Below, piece after piece: positions 48,216-63,773 of a stretch of 64,000 nt of DNA. Under the pieces are notes generated by a model. That model saw only the letters and a list, made by a program, of their open reading frames with translations. It was not told the origin of the DNA and did not search any database. Source of the stretch: Streptococcus anginosus (lineage in GTDB: Bacteria > Bacillota > Bacilli > Lactobacillales > Streptococcaceae); the NCBI RefSeq assembly GCF_001697145.1, contig NZ_CP012719.1, positions 142,501 to 206,500 on the forward strand. Direction: 5' to 3'. The first letter of the stretch is position 1; every line of letters begins with the position of its first letter. The translations under genes and the position numbers were made by a program.

Positions 48216-48309
48216 AATAATTTGTCGTCTGCTTTATTTGAAATATTGTCCATATAAAGCTTACAGCAGTTAAATCATACTTTCAGAGTCAGATTTAGCT
48301 GCTCTTTTT
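48216..48309 (+). ncRNA. Candidate small RNA or attenuated rpoB leader
   Basis: From the promoter above, a transcript of about 94 nt would end at a strong intrinsic terminator: AGCAGTTAAATC (48265-48276) pairs with GATTTAGCTGCT (48292-48303, one G-U), followed by CTTTTT. It lies before rpoB, with about 130 nt between the terminator and the TTG start. It could be the terminator of pbp1b, a small RNA or an attenuator; the promoter just before it favours the last two. Confidence 0.5.
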
Positions 48310-48440
48310 GTGCCTATTTTTGGGATTTTTATTGTTTGTCATTAAAACTTAAAGATTCTGAAAATTACTCAAAAAGGACAAATGAAAATTGCTACTCTAT
48401 CATGTAATAGAGAATGTAGAAAGAAGAAGGAGTAAAAAAC

Positions 48441-51400
48441 TTGGCAGGACATGAAGTTCAATACGGGAAACACCGTACTCGTCGTAGTTTTTCAAGAATC
48501 AAGGAAGTTCTTGATTTACCAAATTTGATTGAAATCCAAACGGATTCGTTCAAAGATTTTCTTGACCATGGTTTGAAAGAAGTATTTGAAGATGTACTTC
48601 CTATCTCAAACTTTACAGACACAATGGAGCTAGAGTTTGTTGGTTATGAAATTAAAGAATCCAAATACACTTTAGAAGAAGCACGTATCCATGATGCCAG
48701 CTATTCTGCACCTATTTTTGTGACTTTCCGTTTGATTAATAAAGAAACTGGTGAAATCAAGACCCAAGAAGTGTTCTTTGGCGATTTCCCAATCATGACC
48801 GAAATGGGGACATTCATTATCAATGGTGGTGAGCGGATTATCGTATCACAGCTCGTTCGTTCTCCGGGTGTTTACTTCAACGATAAAGTAGACAAAAATG
48901 GTAAAGTTGGTTATGGTTCAACTGTCATTCCTAACCGTGGAGCTTGGTTAGAGCTGGAAACAGACTCAAAAGATATTGCTTATACTCGGATTGACCGTAC
49001 TCGTAAGATTCCGTTTACGACACTTGTTCGTGCGCTTGGTTTTTCTGGTGATGATGAAATCTTTGACATTTTCGGCGACAGCGATCTCGTTCGCAACACG
49101 ATTGAAAAGGATATTCATAAAAATCCAATGGATTCACGTACGGATGAAGCGCTTAAAGAAATCTATGAACGTCTTCGTCCAGGTGAGCCTAAAACAGCTG
49201 ATAGCTCACGTAGTCTATTGGTCGCTCGTTTCTTTGATCCACATCGTTACGACTTGGCGGCAGTTGGTCGTTATAAAATCAATAAAAAATTAAACATTAA
49301 AACACGTTTGTTAAATCAAACAATTGCAGAGCCTTTGGTAGATCCAGAAACAGGTGAAATCTTGGTTGAAGCTGGAACTGTTATGACACGTAGTGTCATT
49401 GATAGCATTGCAGAATACTTGGACGGTGATTTGAATAAAATTACTTATATTCCAAATGATGCAGCTGTATTGACGGATCCAGTCGTTCTTCAAAAATTCA
49501 AAGTGGTGGCGCCAACTGATCCAGATCGCGTGGTGACTATTATTGGTAATGCTAACCCAGGTGATCGAGTTCATACGATTACGCCAGCAGATATTTTGGC
49601 TGAGATGAATTACTTCTTGAACCTCGCTGAAGGGCTGGGTCGTGTGGATGATATTGACCACTTGGGAAATCGTCGGATTCGTGCCGTTGGTGAATTACTT
49701 GCTAACCAAGTACGTCTTGGCTTGTCTCGTATGGAGCGCAATGTGCGTGAACGCATGAGCGTGCAAGATAACGAAGTACTGACTCCGCAACAAATCATTA
49801 ACATACGCCCAGTTACAGCAGCTATCAAAGAATTCTTTGGTTCCTCTCAATTGTCTCAATTTATGGATCAACACAATCCACTGTCTGAGTTGTCTCACAA
49901 GCGTCGTTTATCTGCCTTAGGACCTGGTGGTTTAACACGTGACCGTGCAGGATACGAAGTGCGTGACGTGCACTATACCCACTATGGTCGTATGTGTCCG
50001 ATTGAAACACCTGAAGGACCAAATATTGGTTTGATCAATAACTTGTCTTCTTATGGGCATTTGAATAAATATGGCTTTATCCAAACGCCTTACCGTAAAG
50101 TGGATCGTGAAACAGGTCTGGTCACTAATGAAATCGTTTGGTTGACAGCGGATGAAGAAGATGAATTTATCGTAGCGCAAGCAAATTCTAAATTAACAGA
50201 AGATGGTCGTTTTGCAGAAGCGATTGTCATGGGACGTCACCAAGGGAACAACCAAGAATTTCCTTCAGATCAAGTAGACTTCATGGATGTATCGCCTAAG
50301 CAGGTAGTTGCGGTTGCGACGGCTTGTATTCCTTTCCTTGAAAACGACGACTCAAACCGTGCTCTCATGGGTGCCAACATGCAACGTCAGGCGGTACCGT
50401 TGATTGATCCGCATGCACCATACGTTGGTACGGGAATGGAATACCAAGCAGCTCACGACTCTGGTGCGGCGATTATTGCCCAACACGACGGTAAAGTTGT
50501 ATATTCTGATGCAGCCAAAGTTGAAGTTCGTCGTGAAGATGGCTCACTTGATGTCTATCATATTACGAAATTCCGCCGTTCAAACTCTGGTACTTCTTAC
50601 AACCAACGTACGCTGGTAAAAGTTGGCGATACAGTTGAAAAAGGTGACTTTATCGCAGACGGACCTTCTATGGAAAAAGGTGAAATGGCGCTTGGACAAA
50701 ATCCAATCGTTGCTTATATGACATGGGAAGGTTACAACTTTGAAGATGCCGTTATCATGAGTGAACGTTTAGTGAAAGACGATGTTTACACGTCTGTTCA
50801 CTTGGAAGAATTTGAATCAGAAACACGTGATACAAAGCTTGGACCTGAAGAAATTACGCGCGAAATTCCAAATGTTGGGGAAGATGCTTTGAGAGACCTT
50901 GACGAAATGGGAATTATCCGCATTGGTGCTGAGGTAAAAGAAGGCGACATTCTTGTCGGTAAAGTAACACCGAAAGGTGAAAAAGACTTATCTGCTGAAG
51001 AACGCCTGCTTCATGCAATTTTCGGTGATAAATCTCGTGAAGTACGTGACACATCTCTTCGTGTACCACATGGTGGTGCTGGGGTTGTCCGTGATGTGAA
51101 AATCTTTACTCGTGCGAACGGTGATGAATTGCAATCTGGTGTCAACATGTTGGTGCGTGTTTACATTGCTCAAAAACGAAAGATCCGCGTTGGGGATAAG
51201 ATGGCCGGACGCCACGGAAATAAAGGGGTTGTTTCCCGTATCGTTCCAGTTGAGGATATGCCTTATCTTCCAGACGGAACACCAGTAGACATCATGTTGA
51301 ACCCACTTGGGGTGCCATCACGTATGAATATCGGACAGGTTATGGAGCTTCACCTTGGTATGGCTGCTCGCAACCTTGGTATCCACATAGCAACGCCAGT

Positions 51401-52007
51401 ATTTGACGGAGCAAGCTCAGATGACCTTTGGGATACTGTTCGTGAAGCAGGCATGGATAGCGATGCCAAGACGATTCTTTATGATGGTCGTACGGGCGAG
51501 CCGTTTGACAACCGTGTATCTGTCGGTGTCATGTATATGATTAAATTGCACCACATGGTCGATGATAAGCTTCATGCCCGTTCCGTTGGTCCTTATTCAA
51601 CCGTTACGCAACAACCTCTTGGTGGTAAAGCGCAGTTTGGTGGACAACGTTTTGGAGAAATGGAAGTTTGGGCTCTTGAAGCCTACGGTGCTTCTAACGT
51701 CCTTCAAGAAATCTTGACTTACAAGTCAGATGACATCAATGGTCGTTTGAGAGCTTATGAAGCCATTACCAAAGGTAAGCCAATTCCAAAACCAGGTGTT
51801 CCAGAATCCTTCCGTGTCCTTGTAAAAGAATTGCAATCACTTGGTCTTGACATGCGTGTCCTTGATGAAGACGACAATGAAGTCGAACTTCGTGACTTGG
51901 ATGAAGGCATGGATGATGATGTGATTCATGTAGACGATCTTGAAAAAGCACGTGAAAAAGCAGCACAAGAAGCAAAAGCCGCTTTTGATGCTGAAGGGAA
52001 AGAATAA
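48441..52007 (+). CDS. rpoB: RNA polymerase beta subunit
   Basis: A 1188-residue catalytic subunit. The start is TTG 48441 after AAGGAG, giving [20 protein letters not shown]. The rifampicin region reads [20 protein letters not shown] then [13 protein letters not shown], so Asp, His and Ser at the common resistance positions are wild type. The C-terminal clamp sequence [20 protein letters not shown] is intact, followed by an acidic tail. It is co-transcribed with rpoC 38 bp downstream. A local promoter may lie around 48375-48415 (GGACAA, 16 bp, TATCAT). Confidence 0.97.
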   Translation: MAGHEVQYGKHRTRRSFSRIKEVLDLPNLIEIQTDSFKDFLDHGLKEVFEDVLPISNFTDTMELEFVGYEIKESKYTLEEARIHDASYSAPIFVTFRLINKETGEIKTQEVFFGDFPIMTEMGTFIINGGERIIVSQLVRSPGVYFNDKVDKNGKVGYGSTVIPNRGAWLELETDSKDIAYTRIDRTRKIPFTTLVRALGFSGDDEIFDIFGDSDLVRNTIEKDIHKNPMDSRTDEALKEIYERLRPGEPKTADSSRSLLVARFFDPHRYDLAAVGRYKINKKLNIKTRLLNQTIAEPLVDPETGEILVEAGTVMTRSVIDSIAEYLDGDLNKITYIPNDAAVLTDPVVLQKFKVVAPTDPDRVVTIIGNANPGDRVHTITPADILAEMNYFLNLAEGLGRVDDIDHLGNRRIRAVGELLANQVRLGLSRMERNVRERMSVQDNEVLTPQQIINIRPVTAAIKEFFGSSQLSQFMDQHNPLSELSHKRRLSALGPGGLTRDRAGYEVRDVHYTHYGRMCPIETPEGPNIGLINNLSSYGHLNKYGFIQTPYRKVDRETGLVTNEIVWLTADEEDEFIVAQANSKLTEDGRFAEAIVMGRHQGNNQEFPSDQVDFMDVSPKQVVAVATACIPFLENDDSNRALMGANMQRQAVPLIDPHAPYVGTGMEYQAAHDSGAAIIAQHDGKVVYSDAAKVEVRREDGSLDVYHITKFRRSNSGTSYNQRTLVKVGDTVEKGDFIADGPSMEKGEMALGQNPIVAYMTWEGYNFEDAVIMSERLVKDDVYTSVHLEEFESETRDTKLGPEEITREIPNVGEDALRDLDEMGIIRIGAEVKEGDILVGKVTPKGEKDLSAEERLLHAIFGDKSREVRDTSLRVPHGGAGVVRDVKIFTRANGDELQSGVNMLVRVYIAQKRKIRVGDKMAGRHGNKGVVSRIVPVEDMPYLPDGTPVDIMLNPLGVPSRMNIGQVMELHLGMAARNLGIHIATPVFDGASSDDLWDTVREAGMDSDAKTILYDGRTGEPFDNRVSVGVMYMIKLHHMVDDKLHARSVGPYSTVTQQPLGGKAQFGGQRFGEMEVWALEAYGASNVLQEILTYKSDDINGRLRAYEAITKGKPIPKPGVPESFRVLVKELQSLGLDMRVLDEDDNEVELRDLDEGMDDDVIHVDDLEKAREKAAQEAKAAFDAEGKE

Positions 52008-52045
52008 GAACTGATTCAATAGATAATAAAGAAAGGTAAGAAATA

Positions 52046-55684
<3,639 letters not shown>

Positions 55685-55686
55685 TA

Positions 55687-55712
55687 AAGAGTCGAGCCTT
55701 CTCGGCTCTTTT
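55687..55712 (+). terminator. rpoBC terminator
   Basis: AAGAGTCGAG (55687-55696) pairs with CTCGGCTCTT (55701-55710), then TT, two bases after the rpoC stop. Confidence 0.8.
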
Positions 55713-55770
55713 CATGTTCAAAATTATTTTGTGAAAACTTTCCTTATATCAAGAAAACTTTTAGAAAATA

Positions 55771-55779
55771 TGATATAAT
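55771..55779 (+). promoter_or_regulatory. pgk promoter (extended -10)
   Basis: TGATATAAT (55771-55779) is an extended -10 for a highly expressed gene; AAAAAGGAG lies at 55798-55806. Confidence 0.55.
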
Positions 55780-55815
55780 AGTTTCGTATAAAATAGAAAA
55801 AGGAGTTTTTGTAAC

Positions 55816-57015
55816 ATGGCAAAACTTACTGTTAAAGACGTTGAATTGAAAGGCAAAAAAGTCCTTGTTCGCGTTGATTTCAATGTGCCGCTTAAAGACG
55901 GAGTTATCACAAATGATAACCGTATCTCAGCTGCTCTTCCAACAATCAAGTATATCCTTGAACATGGTGGACGTGCTATTCTTTTCTCTCACCTTGGACG
56001 TGTGAAAGAAGAAGCTGATAAAGAAGGAAAATCTCTTGCACCAGTTGCGGCTGATTTAGCTAAAAAATTAGGTCAAGATGTTGCTTTCCTTCCAGGAGTA
56101 ACTCGTGGAGCAGAGCTTGAAGCAGCGATCAATGCCCTTAAAGACGGTGAAGTTCTTCTTGTTGAAAACACTCGTTTTGAAGATGTTGACGGCAAGAAAG
56201 AATCTAAAAACGATCCAGAACTTGGTAAATATTGGGCAAGCCTTGGAGACGGTATCTTTGTAAATGATGCATTTGGTACAGCTCACCGTGCTCACGCTTC
56301 AAATGTTGGTATTTCTGCTAATGTGGACAAAGCAGTTGCAGGTTTCCTTCTTGAAAACGAAATTGCTTATATCAAAGAAGCTGTTGAAAATCCAGTTCGT
56401 CCATTTGTAGCAATCCTAGGTGGTTCTAAAGTATCAGACAAGATTGGTGTTATCGAAAATCTTCTTGAAAAAGCTGATAAAGTCCTTATCGGTGGTGGTA
56501 TGACTTATACTTTCTACAAAGCACAAGGTATCGAAATCGGTAACTCACTTGTAGAAGAAGATAAGTTGGAGGTTGCGAAAGCTCTGCTTGAAAAAGCAAA
56601 CGGTAAATTGATTTTGCCAGTTGACTCGAAAGAAGCCAATGCTTTTGCGGACTACACTGAAGTAAAAGATACTGAAGGTGAAGCAGTAGACCCTGGTTTC
56701 CTTGGACTTGATATCGGTCCTAAATCAATCGCTAAATTTGACCAAGAATTGACTGGTGCGAAAACAGTTGTTTGGAATGGTCCAATGGGTGTCTTTGAAA
56801 ATCCTGACTTCCAAGCTGGTACAATCGGTGTCATGGACGCTATCGTGAAACAACCAGGCGTGAAATCTATCATCGGTGGTGGTGACTCAGCTGCTGCAGC
56901 TATCAATCTTGGTCGAGCAGACAAGTTTTCATGGATCTCTACAGGTGGCGGCGCTAGCATGGAGCTTCTCGAAGGTAAAGAGTTACCAGGACTTGCAGCA
57001 CTTACCGAAAAATAA
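55816..57015 (+). CDS. pgk: Phosphoglycerate kinase
   Basis: A 399-residue glycolytic enzyme making ATP from 1,3-bisphosphoglycerate. N-terminal substrate-binding [16 protein letters not shown], the hinge region and C-terminal nucleotide domain with [15 protein letters not shown], and the end [13 protein letters not shown] then [13 protein letters not shown]. Codon use is strongly biased, as expected for high expression. It is followed by a terminator and the antigen I/II gene. Confidence 0.97.
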   Translation: MAKLTVKDVELKGKKVLVRVDFNVPLKDGVITNDNRISAALPTIKYILEHGGRAILFSHLGRVKEEADKEGKSLAPVAADLAKKLGQDVAFLPGVTRGAELEAAINALKDGEVLLVENTRFEDVDGKKESKNDPELGKYWASLGDGIFVNDAFGTAHRAHASNVGISANVDKAVAGFLLENEIAYIKEAVENPVRPFVAILGGSKVSDKIGVIENLLEKADKVLIGGGMTYTFYKAQGIEIGNSLVEEDKLEVAKALLEKANGKLILPVDSKEANAFADYTEVKDTEGEAVDPGFLGLDIGPKSIAKFDQELTGAKTVVWNGPMGVFENPDFQAGTIGVMDAIVKQPGVKSIIGGGDSAAAAINLGRADKFSWISTGGGASMELLEGKELPGLAALTEK

Positions 57016-57024
57016 TTTTAACAG

Positions 57025-57048
57025 AAGGCGGTTTTTCCGCCTTTTTTA
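57025..57048 (+). terminator. pgk terminator
   Basis: AAGGCGG (57025-57031), TTTTT loop, CCGCCTT (57037-57043), then T run. Confidence 0.85.
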
Positions 57049-57236
57049 TATTTTGTAAATAAACTAGCTAGTTTCTGTATTTTAATTTGCTGTATTCACG
57101 GTTTTGAAATAAAATAAGTAAAGGATTGAAAGAGTGTGCTACACACTTGTAAATGTTTTGAAAAGTTGCTAAAATATAATAAGTGTCAAATTTAAAGTAA
57201 TTTGAACAATCTAATAATTTGAAATAAGGAAGAAAA
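57049..57236 (+). promoter_or_regulatory. Upstream region of the antigen I/II gene
   Basis: No gene. Perfect repeat AGTGTG-CTA-CACACT (57133-57147); next to it TGTAAA-N5-TGAAAA (57148-57164), one mismatch from a WalR-type box; TATAAT at 57175-57180 without a good -35; AAGGAAG ribosome site just before ATG 57237. Confidence 0.45.
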
Positions 57237-60200
57237 ATGCAAAAAAGAGAAGTATTTGGTTTTCGTAAAAGTAAAATTAGCAAAACGCTTTGTGGCGCTG
57301 TTCTAGGGACCGTAGCAGCGGTTTCTATGGCAGGACAACATGTTTTTGCTGATGAAACGACAACAACGACAAGTAAAGTAGATACCACAGCTGTGGTTGG
57401 AACCCAAACAGGCAATCCAGCCACTAATTTGCCAGATGCTCAAGGAAATGCGAGCAATGAAGCAGAACAGAGTCAAAAACAAGCTGGAGAGTCAAATGGC
57501 TCCATGCCAGTAGAAGTGCCTAAAACTGATGTTAATCAAGCAATAAATAATGCTCAAGCTGCTGGTGTTAATGTTGTCCAAGATGAAACTGTTGATAAAG
57601 GGACGGTAAAAACAGCTCAAGAGGCGGATCAAAAAGAAACTGAAATTAAAGAAGACTATGCCAAACAAGCTGAAGACATCAAGAAAACGACAGATCAATA
57701 TAAGTCGGATGTAGCCGCTCATGAAGCAGAAGTTTCTAAGATCAACGCTGAAAATCAAGCAACTAAAGAACAATATGAGAAGGATATGGCTGCTCACAAA
57801 GCAGAGGTTGAACGGATTAATGCCGCCAACGCAGCAGCAAAAGCTGAATACGCAGCTAAATTAGCCCAATATCAAGCTGATTTAGCGGCTATCCGAAAAG
57901 CTAATGCCGATAACGAAGCAGATTATCAAACCCAATTAGCCGCCTATCAAGCAGAATTAGAACGTGTTCAAAAAGCCAATGCCGAAGCTAAGGCTGCCTA
58001 TGAAAAAGCAGTAGCAGAAAATACAGCAGCCAATGCAGCGATTACAGCAGAAAACGAAGCCATCAAACAGCGCAATGCAACAGCAAAAGCTGAATACGCA
58101 GCTAAATTAGCCCAATATCAAGCTGATTTAGCGGCTATCCGAAAAGCTAATGCCGATAACGAAGCAGATTACCAAGCCAAGCTGGCAGCTTATCAAACAG
58201 AGCTGGCTCGTGTTCAAAAAGCCAATGCCGAAGCTAAGGCTGCCTATGAAAAAGCAGTAGCAGAAAATACAGTGGCCAATGCAGCGATTACAGCAGAAAA
58301 CAAAGCCATCAAACAGCGCAATACAATCGCAAAAGCAGATTATGAAGCTAAATTAGCTCAATATCAAGCGGATTTAGCTGCGGTGAAAAAAGCTAATGCC
58401 GATAACGAAGCAGATTACCAAGCCAAGCTGGCAGCTTATCAAACAGAGCTGGCTCGTGTTCAAAAAGCCAATGCCGAAGCTAAGGCTGCCTATGAAAAAG
58501 CAGTAGCAGAAAATACAGTGGCCAATGCAGCGATTACAGCAGAAAACAAAGCCATCAAACAGCGCAATACAATCGCAAAAGCAGATTATGAAGCTAAATT
58601 AGCTCAATACCAAGCGGATCTTGCTAAATATCAAAAAGATCTAGCTGAATATCCAAGCAAGCTCAAAGCCTATGAAGATGAACAGGCAGCTATTAAGGCA
58701 GCGCTAGCTGAACTAGAAAAACATAAAAATGAAGATGGGAACTTAACTGAACCTTCTGCTCAAAGCTTGGTCTACGATCTTGAACCAAATGCAAATCTAT
58801 CTTTGACAACAAATGGGAAGTTCCTTAAGGCTTCTGCTGTGGATGATGCATTTAGCAAAAGTACGTCAAAAGGAAAATATGATCAAAAGATCCTGCAGTT
58901 AGATGATTTAGATATAAGCAACTTAGAGCAGGTTGATGATGTGGCTTCATCTATGGAACTTTATGGTAATTTTGGCACTAAAGCAGGTTGGACTACAACA
59001 GTCAGCAGTTCTGGTGTGGCAAAGTGGGGTTCTGTACTCTTAGAGCGCGGTCAAAGTGCTACGGCAACCTATACTAATCTTCAAAATTCCTACTATAATG
59101 GTAAAAAGATTTCTAAAATTGTTTACAAGTATACAGTAGACCCTGAATCAAAATTTAAGGGTCAAAAGGTTTGGTTAGGTATTTTCACTGATCCAACTTT
59201 AGGTGTTTTTGCTTCCGCTTATACTGGTCAGGTAGAGCAAAATACTTCCATCTTCATTAAAAATGAATTTACTTTTTATGACGAAGAGGGAAATCCGATC
59301 AACTTTGACAATGCCCTGCTATCAGTAGCTTCTCTTAATCGTGAACATAATTCTATTGAAATGGCTAAAGATTATACAGGTAAATTCGTTAAAATTTCAG
59401 GGTCATCCATTGGTGAGAAAAATGGTATGATTTATGCAACGGATACCCTAAACTTTAAACAGGGTGAAGGCGGTGCCCGTTGGACTATGTATAAGAACAG
59501 TCAATCAGGTTCTGGTTGGGATACTTCAGATGCCCCTAACTCCTGGTATGGTGCAGGTGCTATTAAGATGTCTGGGTCTAATAACAAAGTTACAGTAGGT
59601 GCAACCTCCGCAACAAATGTAATGTCCGTTTCTGAAATGCCTAAAGTCAACGGAAAAGACAATACAGAAGGGAAAAAACCAAATATTTGGTACTCCCTCA
59701 ATGGTAAGATTCGTGCGGTTAATGTTCCTAAGGTGACCAAGGAAAAACCAACACCACCGGTGGAACCAACATCTCCCGCTCAACCAACCTATGAGACCGA
59801 AAAACCAATAGAGCCGGCTCCAGTAGCTCCGACTTATGAAGCAAAGCCAACACCGCCAACCAGAACTCCGGACAAGGAAGAGCCCAATAAGCCGACAGAA
59901 CCCACTTATGAGACCGAAAAACCAATAGAGCCGGCTCCAGTAGCTCCGACTTATAAAGCAAAGCCAACACCGCCAACCAGAACTCCGGACAAGGAAGAGC
60001 CCAATAAGCCGACAGAGCCGACTTATGAGACCGAAAAACCAATAGAGCCGGCTCCAGTAGCTCCGACTTATGAAGCAAAGCCAACACCGCCAACCAGAAC
60101 TCCGGACAAGGAAGAGCCCAATAAGCCGACAGAGCCGACTTATGAGACCGAAAAACCAATAGAGCCAGATCCAGTAGCTCCGACCTATGAAGCAAAGCCA

Positions 60201-62150
60201 ACACCGCCAACCAGAACTCCGGACAAGGAAGAGCCCAATAAGCCGACAGAACCAACTTATGAGACTGAAAAACCAATAGAGCCGGCTCCTGTTGAGCCAA
60301 GCTATGAGGCAGAGCCAACACCGCCAACCCCAACACCAGATCAACCGGAACCAAACAAACCTGCTGAACCAACTTATGAGGTGTTACCAACGCCACCAGC
60401 AGATCCTGTCTATAAGAAGACGCCTCCGGCTCGGGCTGTACCGACTGTTCACTACCATTACTTTAAGTTAGCCGTACAGCCACAAGTCAATAAAGAAATT
60501 AAAAATAATAATGATGCGAATATTGATAAAACGCTGGTAGCTAAACAGTCTATCGTTAAGTTTCAGTTGAAGACGGCTGATCTACCAGCTGGACGGGATA
60601 AGACGACTTCCTTTGTTTTAGCCGATCCATTACCCTCTGGCTATCAATTGGATCTTGAGGCAACGAAAGTAGCTAGTCCTGGCTTTGATGTTAGCTATGA
60701 TTCAGCGACGAATACAGTTACCTTCAAAGCAACTGCACAAACTTTAGCTTCTTTTAATGCGGATCTGACCAAGTCAGTAGCAACGGTTTATCCGACCGTA
60801 GTGGGACAAGTCCTTAATGATGGTGCAACTTATAAGAATAACTTCACGCTGACAGTCAATGATGCTTATGGAATTAAATCCAATATCGTTCGTGTGACAA
60901 CACCGGGCAAACCAAACGATCCGGATAATCCAAGTAACAACTACATCAAACCAAACAAGGTAAACAAGAACAAAGATGGTGTGGTGATTGATGGGAAAAC
61001 TGTTCTTGCAGGATCAACCAACTATTATGAGCTGACTTGGGATTTGGATCAATACAAAGGAGATAAATCGTCAGCGGATACCATTCAAAAAGGGTTCTAT
61101 TATGTTGATGATTATCCAGAAGAAGCACTGGATTTACGTCAGGATTTAGTGACGATGAAAGATGCTAATGGAAATCCTGTAACAGGTGTCAGCGTCGCTC
61201 ATTATAAGAGTGTGGAGACTGCACCTCAAGCAGTTAAAGATATGCTTACCAAAGCCCGTATTCATCCTAAAGGTGCTTTCCAAGTCTTTACGGCAGATGA
61301 TTCACAAGCGTTTTATGATACTTATGTTAAAACGGGCATCAATTTGACGCTTGTCTCTCCGATGGTGGTGAAAGCACAAATGGGTCAAACAGGTGGCAGC
61401 TATGAAAACCGAGCCTACCAAATTGACTTTGGCAATGGTTATGAATCCAATATTGTCACGAATAATGTCCCTAAAATTGATCCTAAAAAGGATGTCACTT
61501 TAACATTGGATCCCGCAGACACCAACAATGTGGATGGTCAAACACTTCCGTTAAATACAGTCTTTAATTACCGTTTAATCGGTGGTATCATTCCTTCCAA
61601 TCATTCAGAAGAGCTCTTTGAATATAGTTTCTCTGATGATTATGATCAAACAGGCGATCAATATACTGGTCAGTATAAGGTCTTTGCCAAGGTTGATATG
61701 ACTCTTAAAGATGGAACAGTTATCAAATCAGGTGATGATTTAACGAAGTATACGGAAGCAGAAGTTGATTCAGTTAAAGGGATCATTACGATTAAATTCA
61801 AGGAAGATTTCTTACGCTCTGTTTCAGTTGATTCAGCCTTCCAAGCCGAAAGCTATGTCCAAATGAAACGGATTGTAGTTGGCACTTTTGAAAATACCTA
61901 TGTAAATACGGTTAATGGTGTGACTTACGCATCTAATACAGTTCGTACAACGACACCAAAACCGAAAACTCCAACCCCATCAACCCCATCAACTCCAGCT
62001 AAACCGAAGCAGGCACTTCATGCTTTAGCTGTTCCAAGCCTTCCAAGAACAGGAACGAGTGTGAGCTATATGCCTTACTTGGGAGTAGCTGCATTGTTAA
62101 GTGTTTTAGGCTTAGGACAGTTAAAACGGAAAACAGAGGAGAATGACTAA
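57237..62150 (+). CDS. Antigen I/II (Ssp/SpaP-type) LPXTG adhesin
   Basis: A 1637-residue fibrillar adhesin. YSIRK-like signal ([14 protein letters not shown]; cleavage near residue 40). Ala-rich A region with 82-residue heptad repeats at about 200-488 (coiled-coil alpha stalk); variable/GbpC lectin domain at about 505-818; proline-rich P region at about 835-1061 with five 39-residue repeats plus one diverged copy (three is usual). Antigen I/II C-terminal domains fill about 1072-1575 (isopeptide-stabilised in relatives). LPRTG at 1602-1606 is followed by membrane anchor and KRKTEEND tail. A and P helices pack into a long stalk. Binds salivary agglutinin gp340 and other receptors in relatives. 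Slightly longer than SspA/SpaP (about 1500-1575) because of the repeats. Confidence 0.93.
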   Translation: MQKREVFGFRKSKISKTLCGAVLGTVAAVSMAGQHVFADETTTTTSKVDTTAVVGTQTGNPATNLPDAQGNASNEAEQSQKQAGESNGSMPVEVPKTDVNQAINNAQAAGVNVVQDETVDKGTVKTAQEADQKETEIKEDYAKQAEDIKKTTDQYKSDVAAHEAEVSKINAENQATKEQYEKDMAAHKAEVERINAANAAAKAEYAAKLAQYQADLAAIRKANADNEADYQTQLAAYQAELERVQKANAEAKAAYEKAVAENTAANAAITAENEAIKQRNATAKAEYAAKLAQYQADLAAIRKANADNEADYQAKLAAYQTELARVQKANAEAKAAYEKAVAENTVANAAITAENKAIKQRNTIAKADYEAKLAQYQADLAAVKKANADNEADYQAKLAAYQTELARVQKANAEAKAAYEKAVAENTVANAAITAENKAIKQRNTIAKADYEAKLAQYQADLAKYQKDLAEYPSKLKAYEDEQAAIKAALAELEKHKNEDGNLTEPSAQSLVYDLEPNANLSLTTNGKFLKASAVDDAFSKSTSKGKYDQKILQLDDLDISNLEQVDDVASSMELYGNFGTKAGWTTTVSSSGVAKWGSVLLERGQSATATYTNLQNSYYNGKKISKIVYKYTVDPESKFKGQKVWLGIFTDPTLGVFASAYTGQVEQNTSIFIKNEFTFYDEEGNPINFDNALLSVASLNREHNSIEMAKDYTGKFVKISGSSIGEKNGMIYATDTLNFKQGEGGARWTMYKNSQSGSGWDTSDAPNSWYGAGAIKMSGSNNKVTVGATSATNVMSVSEMPKVNGKDNTEGKKPNIWYSLNGKIRAVNVPKVTKEKPTPPVEPTSPAQPTYETEKPIEPAPVAPTYEAKPTPPTRTPDKEEPNKPTEPTYETEKPIEPAPVAPTYKAKPTPPTRTPDKEEPNKPTEPTYETEKPIEPAPVAPTYEAKPTPPTRTPDKEEPNKPTEPTYETEKPIEPDPVAPTYEAKPTPPTRTPDKEEPNKPTEPTYETEKPIEPAPVEPSYEAEPTPPTPTPDQPEPNKPAEPTYEVLPTPPADPVYKKTPPARAVPTVHYHYFKLAVQPQVNKEIKNNNDANIDKTLVAKQSIVKFQLKTADLPAGRDKTTSFVLADPLPSGYQLDLEATKVASPGFDVSYDSATNTVTFKATAQTLASFNADLTKSVATVYPTVVGQVLNDGATYKNNFTLTVNDAYGIKSNIVRVTTPGKPNDPDNPSNNYIKPNKVNKNKDGVVIDGKTVLAGSTNYYELTWDLDQYKGDKSSADTIQKGFYYVDDYPEEALDLRQDLVTMKDANGNPVTGVSVAHYKSVETAPQAVKDMLTKARIHPKGAFQVFTADDSQAFYDTYVKTGINLTLVSPMVVKAQMGQTGGSYENRAYQIDFGNGYESNIVTNNVPKIDPKKDVTLTLDPADTNNVDGQTLPLNTVFNYRLIGGIIPSNHSEELFEYSFSDDYDQTGDQYTGQYKVFAKVDMTLKDGTVIKSGDDLTKYTEAEVDSVKGIITIKFKEDFLRSVSVDSAFQAESYVQMKRIVVGTFENTYVNTVNGVTYASNTVRTTTPKPKTPTPSTPSTPAKPKQALHALAVPSLPRTGTSVSYMPYLGVAALLSVLGLGQLKRKTEEND
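57795..58690 (+). repeat. 246-bp A-region tandem repeats
   Basis: Units start near 57843, 58089, 58335 and 58581 with an exact 246-bp period (82 residues). The second and third share a stretch of about 200 bp that looks identical, a sign of recent duplication or gene conversion. Confidence 0.85.
59790..60374 (+). repeat. 117-bp P-region tandem repeats
   Basis: Units begin at 59790, 59907, 60024, 60141 and 60258 with an exact 117-bp period (39 residues: [20 protein letters not shown], then KPTPP). The first four are almost identical; the fifth is diverged at its end. Confidence 0.9.
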
Positions 62151-62198
62151 GTTTTGGTTGGATTGACTTGAGATTTTCCGTTAATTTATGGCTATTTT

Positions 62199-62249
62199 AA
62201 TAAGGCTAAAAGATAGATTTTAAGCTTCTGTCTTTTAACCTTATTTTTT
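62199..62249 (+). terminator. Antigen I/II gene terminator
   Basis: AATAAGGCTAAAAGA (62199-62213) pairs with TCTTTTAACCTTATT (62231-62245, one mismatch), followed by T. Confidence 0.7.
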
Positions 62250-62332
62250 GTAATGATTTCAAAATATAGGATTAAAATTTATGCAATAATTATATAGTAA
62301 TATAGGATAGGAAATAGAAAAAGGAGAAGGTT

Positions 62333-63016
62333 ATGAAAGTCAGTCAATTATCTAAGTATCCCCATATAGGCAAGTTTACAGTTGGGCTCTCAGCAGCTGT
62401 TTTATTGTTGATAGTAAGTAAAAACACAGCTAAAGCAGATGCCTATACAGTTCAATATGGTGATTCATTTTATGATATTGCGACAAAATTTGGAATGAGT
62501 CCCTATGATTTAGCGGCAAAAAATGGAAAAATAATTTACGATACTATCCTTCCTGTAGATACGTTACAAGTAAATGGCCCAACGGCTACTACTGTTAGTC
62601 AGACAAATGCAGTAGCACAACCAACTGCTACAAGTGCAGGTCCAAGTTCTGATACAGAGGATGTGGTACTAAATACGCCTACAACAACAGGAAACTCTTA
62701 TCCAGTTGGTCAATGCGCTTGGGGTGTAAAAACATTGGCACCTTGGGCTAGTAATTGGTGGGGAAATGCAAAAGATTGGGTTGCCAATGCTGCATACTCA
62801 GGCTTTCGTATAGGAACAACTCCTCAAGTTGGAGCCATTGCTGTTTGGGATGGCGGTCAATTTGGACATGTAGCCTATGTAACAGCTGTGGCAAATAATC
62901 GCGCAATTCAAGTGCTGGAGTCAAATTACAAAGGTCAAAAACAAGTTAACAATTACCGTGGTTGGTTTGACCCTACAATATTTTATGGAAAGGTAACTTA
63001 TATTTACCCTTATTGA
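62333..63016 (+). CDS. Secreted LysM-CHAP peptidoglycan hydrolase
   Basis: A 227-residue exported protein. Signal peptide to about residue 36 (ends AKADA), then a LysM domain (YTVQYGDSFYDIATKFGMSP, about 38-82), a Thr/Ala linker, and a CHAP domain (about 120-227). The CHAP catalytic Cys is in YPVGQCAWGVK, His in GQFGHVAYVTAV and the third residue in VLESNYKG. It is predicted to cut peptidoglycan as an amidase or endopeptidase. Similar proteins belong to the WalRK/VicRK regulon in streptococci. A single TGTAAT (62251-62256) lies upstream, but no complete box. Confidence 0.88.
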   Translation: MKVSQLSKYPHIGKFTVGLSAAVLLLIVSKNTAKADAYTVQYGDSFYDIATKFGMSPYDLAAKNGKIIYDTILPVDTLQVNGPTATTVSQTNAVAQPTATSAGPSSDTEDVVLNTPTTTGNSYPVGQCAWGVKTLAPWASNWWGNAKDWVANAAYSGFRIGTTPQVGAIAVWDGGQFGHVAYVTAVANNRAIQVLESNYKGQKQVNNYRGWFDPTIFYGKVTYIYPY

Positions 63017-63052
63017 TAAACTTTTCCTATACATAGAAATCATTAAATAATG

Positions 63053-63083
63053 AAAGTGGAATAGTTAGTTGTTCCACTTTTTT
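63053..63083 (+). terminator. LysM-CHAP gene terminator
   Basis: AAAGTGGAA (63053-63061) pairs with TTCCACTTT (63072-63080), then T. Confidence 0.8.
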
Positions 63084-63166
63084 TATTGGAAAAATATAAT
63101 TCCATAAGAAAGTTCATTATCTTTTCTCTAAAATATGTTAGAATAAAGATAAAAGGAAATGCGTGA

Positions 63167-63697
63167 ATGGGTTATTTTAAGAAGTATAAGTTTGATAAGT
63201 CGAAATTTAAATTAGGAATGCGAACCTTTAAAACGGGGGTCGCGGTTTTTATTGTTCTGCTTGTCTTTGGGCTTTTTGGCTGGAAAGGGTTACAGATTGG
63301 TGCTCTGACAGCTGTTTTCAGTTTGCGCGAAGATTTTGATAAGAGCGTCCATTTTGGAACCTCTCGTATTTTAGGAAATAGTATTGGTGGTTTGTATGCC
63401 TTGCTCTTCTTTCTCATCAATAACCTGTTTCATGAGCAGTTTTGGGTGACCTTACTGGTTGTTCCTCTTTGTACGATGTTAACGATTATGACAAATGTCG
63501 CTATGAACAACAAAGCGGGAGTGATTGGTGGTGTTTCTGCCATGCTGATTATTACTTTATCTATTCCCACAGGAGAGACAGTTTTGTATGTATTTGCACG
63601 TGTCTTTGAGACGTTCATGGGGGTTTTCGTTGCCATGCTGGTCAATTCTGATGTGGATCGCTTGCGGAAAGTATTGAAATTAAAAAGCGAAGAATAA
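63167..63697 (+). CDS. ArAE/FUSC-like (aromatic acid exporter family) membrane protein
   Basis: A 176-residue protein with four or five membrane segments after a basic start (KYKFDKSKFKLGMRTFKTGV). Conserved family features are GLFGWKGLQIGALTAVFSLR, the TSRILGNSIGGLYALLFF segment and the end ETFMGVFVAMLVN. It matches the N-terminal membrane module of the ArAE_1 (DUF939) family, without the C-terminal soluble domain many members have. Substrate unknown. It sits before glnR-glnA in many streptococci. Confidence 0.78.
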   Translation: MGYFKKYKFDKSKFKLGMRTFKTGVAVFIVLLVFGLFGWKGLQIGALTAVFSLREDFDKSVHFGTSRILGNSIGGLYALLFFLINNLFHEQFWVTLLVVPLCTMLTIMTNVAMNNKAGVIGGVSAMLIITLSIPTGETVLYVFARVFETFMGVFVAMLVNSDVDRLRKVLKLKSEE

Positions 63698-63750
63698 TGT
63701 TAGAAAATATAACATGAGTTCTTGACATAGAAATTTTTTCAGATTATAAT
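63697..63750 (+). promoter_or_regulatory. GlnR box and consensus promoter of glnR
   Basis: ATGTTA-GAAAATA-TAACAT (63697-63715) matches the GlnR operator TGTNA-N7-TNACA exactly and overlaps the preceding stop codon. TTGACA (63722-63727), 17 bp, TATAAT (63745-63750) is a full consensus promoter. Repression of glnR-glnA by GlnR with glutamine synthetase is established in the family. Confidence 0.9.
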
Positions 63751-63773
63751 AGAGTATAAGAAAGGAATTTGCA

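Noticed and set aside
49850..49926. Possible rifampicin-resistance mutation in rpoB
   Set aside because: The Asp, His and Ser positions in the cluster are wild type.
59526..60396. Two long repetitive minus-strand open frames over the P region
   Set aside because: They are antisense reflections of the 117-bp Pro-rich repeats, with no start signals or sensible protein features.
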